Of a stretch of DNA of 64,000 nucleotides, positions 56,601-64,000 are shown piece by piece. Each line of letters opens with the position of its first letter. Position 1 is the stretch's first letter. Origin of the DNA: Nematopogon swammerdamellus. Lineage: Eukaryota > Arthropoda > Insecta > Lepidoptera > Adelidae. Below the pieces are notes generated by a model. That model saw only the letters and a program-made list of their open reading frames with translations, did not search any database and was not told the DNA's origin. Where the stretch lies: the NCBI GenBank assembly GCA_946902875.1, contig OX336343.1, positions 8,917,754-8,981,753 on the forward strand, written 5' to 3'. Position numbers and translations under genes: made by a program.

Positions 56601-59600
56601 GAAAAAATCTACAGATCTCACACTACGCGCAACTATCAAAGGCATTGAAAATGTAATTTAGAAATAAAGCACACGATAAAATTTGACAAATTTGTTTTAT
56701 TCAACAGAAAGAAACGATCGATCTTACAAACAGGGACCCTCGCAGGGACCAAAAACCGGTTCGAAATGGGGTTCGGGTTCTTCGAACCGGTTCGAAGAAC
56801 CTTTTTAACGAGCGAAACGGTTTGGTTGCGAACCGGTTCAAAAAAACCCGAACCTGAACCCTAAAAACCGGTTCAGAACCGGTTTGGAGGAACCTCTAAT
56901 ATTAACCGGTTTTTAAACCGGTTCGCAGCAGGGTATATTCTCCGAATAGGTACGAATAAGATGCCGTGCCAAAGGGCGACAGGCTAGTCACCTCTCACCT
57001 TGGCACGGTCCTTCCACCAAGTCATGCAGCAGGTGGGTCTTCGTGCTTTACTTGCTGCTTAATAGTATGTTGTTCGAATACGAACGAGATGCCGTGCTAA
57101 AGGGCGACAGGGTAGTCACCTCTCCCCTTGGCACGGTCCTTCCTTGAACCGAGTCATGCAGCAGGTAGGTCTTCGTCCCTTACGTGCTGCTTAATAGTAT
57201 GTTGTTCGAATACGAACGAGATGCCGTGCTAAAGGGCGATAGGATAGTCACCTCTCCCCTTGGCACGGTCCTTCCTTCCACCGAGTCATGCAGCAGGTAG
57301 GTCTTCGTGAATATTTTTTTTTATTGAGACGAATTAATTACTCGAACGAAAACATAAACATTTTCAATGTTAAAACAACTCAATCACACATACATAAACA
57401 ACAACTCAATCACACATTAAAATAGCACGTATAAATAATATCAAAATAGAATCTTATTAGAAAGTAGTTCGACGCAGTATGAAACAAGTTGATATGGGAC
57501 TAGCGAATTTTACGAACGTGAAAACCATTCAAAACTGACAGATAACCCGCCAGAAAATGTTAGCGTAATACCGGGAGTTGTCATTCTTTAGAGAGGTCGA
57601 CAGCGCGGCGGGTTGGCGGCGGATAACTTGGCGGGTGCGGATTTTGATGGTTTGTGTAATGCCAAAATACACTGTCAGTTGGTTTTTAGCGGATTTTTCA
57701 GCGGGTCGGATTACCGTAATAGGCCTAGAGCTCGATGGTACTCGTACCATAATATATTAAGCGCATCTGGCCGGTTGGAAAAGATTTCAAATTTAGAATA
57801 TTCATGAAACAAGGGTCCGAATATGTATCACAATATCGATGTGATATCGATTCATGTATTTCAATACGATGACAGAGAAAATTTCGAAATATTAGGTATT
57901 TAATACTTTTAGTTCTAGTTTTTTTTTTAAGTCGGTTTTATATTTTTTAAAACAGTTTTTATTTAATCCTTTTAATAATATTACATAAAAAAGAATAATC
58001 CAAATCGAATAATCGAAATCGGTTGAAGTGGTGCAGAATTATTCGCCATGTGTCAAACTGCAAATTGCTGAAAAACTCCACATCACAAAAGTTTTGCTGA
58101 AGGTAACCACACACCATAGTATTTTGTTGATTTTTCAAAAACCGCTGAATCTATTTCGATAAAATTTATGTGGGACCACCTCTGAAGTATGACCTTCCAC
58201 CTTCAAACTATGGACTGTAGGAAGAAAAAAAGGCGCCCCCTGGGCAAATCGCGGTTCCACATATGCGAATAGGTCCAATGGCTATCAATCCCAATAAAAA
58301 TAAAAAAAGATTTACTATCTATTTTGCCATTAATTGATCCCGTACACCATGATTTTTACAAATCCTTAACGACGAGTGCTACTGCGTCACTGGCTGGTGA
58401 CCAGGCAGAATCTTCGGACGATGAATCGTAAATATTGTCAGTAAAGTGCCATTTGTATTTACCGAGATTGTTGATTACATTTTGTGTAGGGTTTTACTAA
58501 TAAAATTATTAAATTTCCTTTATTTCATAAACGATTTCGTTTTATTAATGTTAAAACTTGAATAAAGTCTTAGTTGACCGATACTACCTCACTATGTGTA
58601 TCCTTGATATATGTAACGTGAAGTAAAATACTTTATATGGCATATGACATGTCGCATAAATTTTACTTCTTTAGATATGGCATTACATGACATGTAATTT
58701 AAATTAATTTCTTCAAAATCCTAGAAAACTTTTTATAAAAACAAGACTTTCGTTGTATTCTCAGATAACTTATTAACTCACATTAAAAATATTGTTAATA
58801 TATCCATGCAAACCTTATTTTACCACCACTGCAAAGTTTATATTGCTTGTAGTCAAAAATGCACAAAAGTAACATGTCAGCTTATGCCAAATTTCCACAG
58901 ATATGTAACATGTACATATAATTTAACACGTGTACATACATATAATACACACATAATACTCGAATCATATATAATGATAATGAATGACTGACAAATAGTT
59001 TTAATTGAAAACTTACGTTTTCTTACTTATCATTTACAAGTGTTGAGTTTCTCAAATAATCTACCATTAAGCCTAACATTTGCTGCACAACCATAGTGCA
59101 GTGTTTTGTCATTTAATGATCATGAGGTGATATGACACAAGGTAACCTTAATAAATTCAAATTTATTGTGATGTGACCACGCACATTCACTTAAAACACC
59201 CTTCAAAACATTGTACTGTTTCGTATTTTTCACTCTTTTTTAGGGTTCCATATCCGGTACGGGACCCTATTACTAAGCCTACGCCGTCTGTCTGTCTGTC
59301 TTTCCGTCTGTCCGTCCGTCTGTCTGTCTGTCCGAGGGCTATATCTCTTGAACCGTAATAGGTAGCCCGTTGAAATTTTCACAGAATATGTGTTATTTTG
59401 GCCGATATAACAACAAATAATAAAAATAAGAAAAATTTAAAATTAACAGGGGGAACCCCTAGAAGAAACCAAAAAGTGTATGCGCCATCTACCGAATAGA
59501 TTATTGATTGATTAATTAAAATGCTTCATTTTAACTAATCATGACATTTAACTAATATGAAGTATTTCATAACACGCCATAGATGGCGTAAGTGGCGCTA

Positions 59601-62600
59601 GCCATGACATGGCGATACGGAACCCTCGGTGCGCAAGTTCGACTCGCATGTGGCCGTTTTTTTTATGGAAACTGACACGGTTGGGTACATCACCTACAAC
59701 ATCCATGATGTCAGCCCATAACACCAGGTGAACTACCGTACCACCTAGTAAGGTAAGAAGGAAAGGGACCTACAGTTTAATGTGAAATCCGAACCACGGT
59801 CAGCCTCCAACGTTCGAGCCGTCACCCATCCAAGTACTGACTGCGCTCAGGGTTTGCTTAACAACAGTCGACCGACAGCACGACTGAACTACCGTGGCTG
59901 AGAAAGGCTAGAAATAATAGTTTCAGTTCAGTTTCAGTATATTTATTTAGATTACACTTGGACATGTCTAATACCTGTTTGTGTGTGAGCAGAGGGCAAG
60001 TGGCGATGCCCCGCATGCCAGAACATGAGCGAGAAGATCCCGACGCAGTACCTTTGCTTCTGCGGCGCCAACCAGCCGCTGGAGTGGATGCGCGCGACGA
60101 CTGTCAGCGCGCACAGTTGCGGCGAGCAGTGCCGTCGTACGCGCGCCTGCACGCACACCTGCGGCCTGCTGTGCCATCCGGGACCGTGCCCGCCCTGCCT
60201 CACCATGCTCAACAAGTTAGTTCTAGCACCAACATATAGTACACATATCATCAGTTCGCAGATACACCTGTGGAACGTTTTTCTACATGTTCGAACATGT
60301 CGGTGTGGAAATATATTCTCGCTTCCCTCCTCTAGGAGTAGTATTCAATGAAGAGGCAATCATTATGTAAATGCAATTTTAGGGTGAAAAAACAAAGTTT
60401 TAAATGCATTTTAAAAAAAAATTGAAATTTTTGCGTCAATCCACTATGAAGGCGCAACTAAATCAGTTATCTGAAACTATCAGCCTGAGTCACAGAGTCT
60501 GTCAGTCTGTCATCACAGCAATTTAGTACATTTGTTTTGATCTTAAGAACTGGTATTTGGTTAAATGTTAATGAACTAAAATGGTGGTATACATGGTGCT
60601 GTGATACAGGAAGTGCGGTTGCGGAGCTGAGACGCGCACAGTGATCTGCAGCAGCAAGGTGGAGCAGGTGTGCGGCGGCACGTGCGGGCGGCAGCTCGCG
60701 TGCCGCGCGCACCGCTGCACGCTCCCCTGCCACGAAAGCGACTGTCCTGACTGCACGGAGACTCTCTCCCAAGGTACAAGCACCTCTCTCTGCACTAAAT
60801 GAATGATAAATCGTTTGAAAACCCCTAACTAACCAAAAGTAGTCCCCTTTAATTCCTTTACCCACTCAGATGCGAAACGCCCCTCGACTTCTGAATCTGC
60901 AAAACGTCGGATATATTCGATGCGCCAAATTTCTGAGCAAACATGACGTGCGACACCTTGTCTCGAAAACTACTTTTTGCTTTAGGCTGGTGCCAAAGTG
61001 AATCAAATCAAGTAGGGCATAACATCACCTTTATTTATTTATTTATTTATTTATTTTAAACACTGACAGCTAACAGCTGGTGCGTGTATTCTGTTTTTTA
61101 ATTTATGAGTGCACTTGTATTGTTTTTATTTGTTTGTATGTATTTTTGTTTGTTTGTTTTTTGTTTTGTTTTTTTTTGTCTAATTGGTTTTTTAAAGAAT
61201 TAACCGAGGGGGCGCTGACGGTGTCCTCAGATAATTTGTTCCAGGCCCTTACGACCCGGTGCGTCAGAAAATGCTTCCTGGGGTTGGTTCTATGTGTGGG
61301 CCATTTTAGTTTTAATGAGTGACCGCGAAGACGTTCTTCAGTGCTCCTTTCGTACATTGACTGTAGACTTGGTACATCGTAGCATTCTTTTAGGATTTTA
61401 TAGGTTTCTATAATGTCTCCTCGTATATTCAGAAGTATAACGAGCCTTATCCCAATATTGAAAGAGCGTGTATTTCAATGCCGAAAATCGGCCGCTCCGC
61501 CGTTGCAAAATTGGAATGCGACGTTTCAGTTAGTGTAAGCACGTTAAAATGAATAAAATACAGCTGTAAAGTAAAACAGCATCAGTGGTATAATGGAACG
61601 TGTGTCTGGATGCACAGTATGCTACTGCACTGATGGCAAGACGCGCGTGGTCGCGTGCAGCTCAGAGACGAGCGGTGCCCGGGAGTGGGCGTGCGAGGGG
61701 ACGTGCGGGCGTGTGTTGGCGTGCGGCCAGCACGTGTGCCGCGACCGCTGCCACCCGCCGCCCTGCCAGCCGTGCCGACTCCTCCCGGAGGCCGTGCTCA
61801 CCTGCCCCTGCGGCAAGATGGAGTAAGCTCATTGCTTTCAATTTTATTTTATTTATCAATTGGTGCAGCGTGTCAGCGCAAGAATGTGGCTTGGAACGGT
61901 AGAAGGGAATAATATGCCCATTTCGATGTACAATAATTTTTTTTTATTTAATAAATAATTAACACACTTTTTTAGACTACCTAGCCTACTGCACTTGGTG
62001 CAATATTATCTGAAATTAATATTATACTGTCTGCTCCAAAAATCTATACCCATCAAATGTCACACATATACCACCAGCTATAATTAGCTGTGCCCGGTTC
62101 CCAGTCACAAGATACTCTAGAACAGAGATGGAGTCTACTCACTATGTATATCTCACTGTAGTACTATAAAATAATGTACGTCGGTCGATGACAGACTGAC
62201 GGAGAAAGAGAAGCGCACGGTGTGCACGGAGCCGATCCCTCTGTGCGGCAACATCTGCGCGCGCACGCTCGCCTGCGGACCTCCCAACGACCCGCACTTC
62301 TGCAAGCTCGAGTGTCACGACGGTCTGTACCTTCGTGCATCTTTGTTTATTTCACTTTACCAATAACCAATAAATAATAAGTCTTCAAAATAAATACCGA
62401 AAAAATGCCTTCTTCAACAACACAAACGCTGTTACAATTGTGGACTAGCTAACTTGAATATTACAAAGTAGTTTAATCAAAACTGTGTGTGCTCATGTTC
62501 ATGCTTGTCTCTTGAATTTGCGAATCCGTTTTGGAAATGCCACTGAGGAAATAGATAGAGCTGCTGTACTATTTTTCAAAGTAAATTTATTTATAGTTCC

Positions 62601-63856
62601 TTGGAGCTATATGAAATTATAATAAGATTACTCACAGCTTACTTTTGACTTTGAACATCAACCATGACCATGAAAGCACCACGAGACCACTGATGTCCAT
62701 TTACGAAAGTGGTAATCTGGAAAAATCAACAGTGCTTGATTATATGAAGGTTGCAGGTCCGTGCCCCCCGTGCCCCGACAAGACGCTGATGAACTGTCGC
62801 TGTGTTCTCACCAGCCGCGAAGTGGACTGTGTGGAGTTGCCGCAGATGATAGACAATATCTTCTGCACCAAGAAGTGTAATAAAGTGAGCATGGGCATAC
62901 CTTTTCGACCTCATTGAGAACGGAAATGGGAAATTGTTCAGTGACACAGTTTGACATCACATTTATTTATTTATTTTAAACACTGACAGTTGGTGCGTGT
63001 ATTCTGTTTTTAGATTTATGAGTTATTTATTATTCCACTTCTGAATAGTATTTAGCTCGGTTTGTTTTGTGGAGGTCACTCATATGCATCATACGATATG
63101 CATCACAATGACGGCTAACACACAGAATAGATACACAGATCACTATGTGTTCCCTTAATCTGCCGGCTCCCATCTGCTCCACGTGGAGCACTTATCTCTT
63201 AGTCCACCGGCTCCCATCTGCTCCACGTGGAGCACCTATCTCTTAGTCCACCGGCTCCCATCGGCTCCGCGCAGATCAGAGATTTGTACGCACTATATCA
63301 TTACGAAAAAGTACCATGTGGGGCCGGTCCTTAAAAAGAATAGCCCGACTGCACCTCTCCCCGTGCATGTTGTAACAGGTTGCATGTTGCATGTTGTAAT
63401 GATGAAGGGCAATGGGCTAGCCTAACCTTGGCACTGTTCTTCCACCGAGTTAGGTGGACGCCAAATGGGTCTTTGTGCCTTACTTGCCTGCTTGATAGTT
63501 ATCTTGTCCGAACTATTGAGAGATCACAATAGATCTATCTAGGTAACTACATTAAAGTCTGATAGTCAGCGGGAGCCAACCGGTTGACTCAAAGCATTTG
63601 ATAGCTGTCATTGATGATGAGGATAAGAATCCACATGTGCAGAAATTATTGGATGAGCAAATTAAGATTAATTCATAGTTTCCAACGTAAGTGATATAAC
63701 AGAAGCTGTCGTGCGGACGACACCGGTGCCGGGAGCTGTGCTGCGCGCTGGAGAACCACCGCTGCCCGCAGGTGTGCGGCCGCATGCTCTCCTGCGGCCT
63801 GCACCGCTGCGCAGAGTTCTGCCACACGGGCCACTGCCCTCCCTGCGCGCGCCTCG
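52182..63856 (+). CDS. stc: Shuttle craft / NFX1-type zinc-finger protein, 5' part (gene continues past the window)
   Basis: Coding exons: 52182-53628, 54026-54193, 59993-60215, 60610-60773, 61618-61822, 62195-62322, 62757-62884, 63703-63856. All phases fit, giving about 872 residues so far. Order: disordered N-terminus with a PAM2-like motif (residues ~132-143), an R/D/N/S-rich tract (~270-440), a RING finger (C504, C507, C520, C523, H525/H528, C531, C544, C547), then repeated NFX1-type Cys/His fingers. This is the layout of NFX1 and Drosophila shuttle craft, nuclear nucleic-acid-binding regulators with E3-type RING fingers. The remaining fingers and the expected R3H domain lie beyond the window. 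The start at 52182 is the first ATG in the long frame; the frame stays open upstream only through a TTG. Confidence 0.93.
53676..53905 (+). pseudogene. LINE C-terminal remnant in stc intron
   Basis: Reads ELLDLSQNQFRVLKRALTGH, CNFNLHLHKMKHNTGKSDYV, then after stops a LWGHIMHPEEVIKLL-like segment. This is the TGHxxxxxHLxKM...LG...PEE arrangement of R1/RTE-type LINE C-termini, with the cysteine knuckle lost. Confidence 0.45.
54026..54193 (+). CDS. stc: stc coding exon 2: first part of RING finger
   Basis: Acceptor tatctttctcag, donor GTCAGCA-gtatgg. Encodes LECLVCCERVKQTDQVWSC and GNCYHVLHLRCIRKWAVS. The exact donor is chosen because it alone joins in phase to exon 3 (giving SKGKWRCPACQ). An unspliced reading would continue to a stop at 54297. 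Confidence 0.9.
54957..55510 (-). repeat. Family R, inverse copy, first part
   Basis: Includes the foldback MITE (54985-55120), CTCGGCGGAATCGCTCGG, CCGTCTCCATCATCAG in inverse order to 19800-20395. Broken at 55510 by the Harbinger-like element and resumed at 57728. Confidence 0.8.
56008..56225 (+). pseudogene. Harbinger Myb/SANT-like protein, N-terminal part
   Basis: Encodes RNILADFLEQNPGLARGRL and DLWQVVAMRLNASGGSKRSW, followed by KEWRK: the Trp-spaced Myb/SANT-like fold of the accessory DNA-binding protein of PIF/Harbinger elements. After WRKVEG the frame runs into the inverted transposase segment and stops at 56295, so the C-terminal half is deleted. Confidence 0.65.
56226..56466 (-). pseudogene. 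Harbinger transposase (HARBI1-like), N-terminal fragment
   Basis: Encodes NIRLRHAIEVAADRLDFMKV and YRLSPALFEELCLEIMPLL, matching the N-terminal helical region (F/YRLS...FEEL) of HARBI1-like transposases. The DDE core is missing; it meets the Myb-like fragment tail to tail. Confidence 0.65.
56754..56923. promoter_or_regulatory. Cluster of seven AACCGGTT octamers
   Basis: Perfect octamers at 56754, 56785, 56831, 56866, 56877, 56904 and 56916, each to +7. AACCGGTT is the Grainyhead/CP2 consensus. It lies inside the Harbinger-like element in an stc intron. It may be a functional enhancer or merely a repeat built on this word. Confidence 0.5.
56950..57310 (+). repeat. Family G tandem repeat, ~130-bp unit, 3 copies
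   Basis: GATGCCGTGC marks at 56960, 57088 and 57220; units carry GGCACGGTCCTTCC and GTCATGCAGCAGGT. Confidence 0.85.
57728..58215 (-). repeat. Family R, inverse copy, second part
   Basis: GAGCTCGATGGTACTCG, TTAAGCGCATCTGGCCGG, TTTGCTGAAGGTAACCAC in inverse order to 19330-19830. Confidence 0.8.
59241..59655 (+). repeat. Dispersed repeat with GTCT run, full-length copy
   Basis: GGGTTCCATATCCGGTACGG, ACTAAGCCTACGCC, GTCTGTCTGTCT run, and a 3' end TTCGACTCGCATGTGGCCG before the T run of the next SINE. Confidence 0.8.
59657..59905 (-). mobile_element. SINE-B copy 90 bp before stc exon 3
   Basis: TTATGGAAACTGACACGG at left, GAACCACGGTCAGCCTCC and head ACTGAACTACCGTGGCTGAG at right; internally deleted. 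Confidence 0.8.
59993..60215 (+). CDS. stc: stc coding exon 3: RING end and first NFX1 finger
   Basis: Acceptor gtgtgtgagcag. Encodes GKWRCPACQNMSEKIPTQYL (last RING Cys pair), CFCGANQPLEW, then HSCGEQCRRTRACTHTCGLL and CHPGPCPPC. Donor AACAA-gttagt, phase 2. Confidence 0.93.
60610..60773 (+). CDS. stc: stc coding exon 4: NFX1 finger
   Basis: Acceptor ctgtgatacag, donor CCAAG-gtacaa. Encodes KCGCGAETRTVIC, VCGGTCGRQLACRAHRCTLP and CHESDCPDC. Phase 2 to 1. Confidence 0.93.
61030..61130 (+). repeat. (TTTA)n-headed dispersed repeat
   Basis: TTTATTTA run, TTTTAAACACTGACAGC, TGGTGCGTGTATTCTG; the same block is at 62957-63020. Confidence 0.7.
61130..61445 (-). pseudogene. LINE reverse transcriptase C-terminal fragment in stc intron
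   Basis: The minus strand encodes RGDIIETYKILKECYDV, then STEERLRGHSLKLKW, RKHFLTHRVVRAWNKL and SAPSVNSLKNQLDK, the standard C-terminus of CR1-type LINE polymerases. Intact frame but only about 90 codons. Confidence 0.75.
61618..61822 (+). CDS. stc: stc coding exon 5: NFX1 finger
   Basis: Acceptor gtctggatgcacag, donor ATGGA-gtaagc. Encodes CYCTDGKTRVVACSSETSG, ACEGTCGRVLACGQHVCRDR and CHPPPCQPC, then a TCPCGKME linker. Phase 1 to 2. Confidence 0.93.
62195..62322 (+). CDS. stc: stc coding exon 6: NFX1 finger
   Basis: Acceptor gtcgatgacag, donor CGACG-gtctgt. Encodes LTEKEKRTVCTEPIPLCG, NICARTLACGPPNDPHFCKL and ECHDG. Phase 2 to 1. Confidence 0.92.
62757..62884 (+). CDS. stc: stc coding exon 7
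   Basis: Acceptor atgaaggttgcag, donor AATAAA-gtgagc. Completes the finger (GPCPPCPDKTLMNCRC) and encodes VLTSREVDCVELPQMIDNIF and CTKKCNK. Phase 1 to 0. Confidence 0.92.
63155..63275 (+). repeat. 45-bp tandem repeat with perfect 16-bp palindrome
   Basis: Two full and one partial unit of CCGGCTCCCATCTGCTCC...; each full unit contains TGCTCCACGTGGAGCA, its own reverse complement, centred on an E-box CACGTG. Confidence 0.85.
63303..63510 (+). repeat. Dispersed repeat family G, copy
   Basis: CCATGTGGGGCCGGTCCTTA, CTGCACCTCTCCCCGTGCAT and TGCTTGATAGTTATCTTGTC as at 33905-34130. Confidence 0.75.
63560..63679 (+). other. Short coding-like remnant in stc intron
   Basis: One frame reads DSKHLIAVIDDEDKNPHVQK and LLDEQIKINS then a stop. 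Amino-acid composition is protein-like and Glu/Asp-rich; no upstream exon or start. Possibly a transposon C-terminus; not recognised. Confidence 0.25.
63703..63856 (+). CDS. stc: stc coding exon 8: two NFX1 fingers, last exon in window
   Basis: Acceptor aagtgatataacag, donor CCTCG-gtaact. Encodes KLSCGRHRCRELCCALENHR, CPQVCGRMLSCGLHRCAEF and CHTGHCPPCARL. Phase 0 to 1; the next exon lies beyond 64000. Confidence 0.93.
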
Positions 63857-64000
63857 GTAACTCTTTACATAGTGCGATCTCCGCTCATACAAGGGTGGAG
63901 GCGGCTGACGAGCTGGATGAAGTAACACCACACCGACGTACAATGCACTGCTTACGGCCTCAGTGAGAAGGGCCCCCTCAACAACATGTCATACAAATCT

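Larger units (their letters stand above)
55511..57727. mobile_element. PIF/Harbinger-like element, internally deleted
   Basis: Ends are inverted: CTATTACGGTAATCCGACCC at 55511 and GGGTCGGATTACCGTAATAG at the right end. The flanking sequences on both sides rejoin to one uninterrupted family R sequence, which defines the insertion. Inside are a Myb-like and a transposase fragment (below), an AACCGGTT cluster and a 130-bp tandem repeat. The target duplication is unclear. Confidence 0.65.

Overview
The window looks like a moth or butterfly (Lepidoptera) chromosome segment. Reasons: interstitial TTAGG tracts, tRNA-derived SINEs, retroposon tails ending in a trinucleotide run, piggyBac-like and PIF/Harbinger-like remnants, helicase fragments with tandem repeats, an AT-rich background, and GC-rich exons with short introns. 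Two host genes can be supported, and most of the remaining sequence is nested mobile DNA and satellite. All assignments come from reading the sequence; no database search was possible.

Host genes. (1) 51.7-63.9 kb, plus strand: the 5' two thirds of a shuttle craft/NFX1-type gene (stc). It has a CRE-containing promoter, a non-coding first exon, a long disordered first coding exon with a PAM2-like motif and an R/D/N-rich tail, a RING finger split over two exons, then NFX1-type Cys-rich fingers in six phase-compatible exons. It runs off the right edge. (2) 25.8-39.7 kb, minus strand: at least eight exons of a coiled-coil, Ala/Arg/Leu-rich protein. Its most upstream visible exon looks like a DUF4485 domain (as in CEP112-like proteins). 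Splice sites and phases agree for seven consecutive exons. Both ends of the gene are missing. Possible plus-strand non-coding exons at 3.2, 5.5 and 21.4 kb hint at a further transcript on the left.

Layout. 0-2.4 kb: decayed transposon with terminal inverted repeats, itself carrying two MITEs. 2.4-5.7 kb: GC-rich patches, a tRNA-derived SINE, a MITE copy and two possible exons. 6.0-7.7 kb: large inverted-repeat element. 7.75-8.95 kb: transposase-like pseudogene. 10.9-13.6 kb: 100-bp satellite with a 685-bp higher-order repeat. 13.9-14.2 kb: CATA microsatellite. 16.2-20.6 kb: LINE and helicase fragments, SINE, piggyBac-like remnant, foldback repeats. 21.5-25.75 kb: foldback MITE, ACGT-rich satellite and a 3'-truncated LINE that sits in an intron of gene 2. 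26-31.2 kb: gene 2 exons between TTAGG tracts and tandem repeats, including a 122-bp array that copies the 5' part of one exon. 31.2-38.1 kb: MITEs, SINEs and a 127-bp satellite of about 30 units. 39.9-42.5 kb: 5'-truncated LINE with one frameshift. 45.7-46.3 kb: near-perfect 545-bp palindrome beside a helicase remnant and a 130-bp tandem array. 48-51.5 kb: SINEs and LINE debris. 54-60 kb: the large second coding intron of stc, holding a Harbinger-like element nested inside another repeat and a cluster of seven AACCGGTT octamers.

Long stretches where I see nothing beyond unassigned AT-rich sequence: 2811-3215, 9063-10435, 15111-16250, 20564-21359, 29346-29560, 30332-30994, 38091-38955, 42501-43700, 58216-59240.
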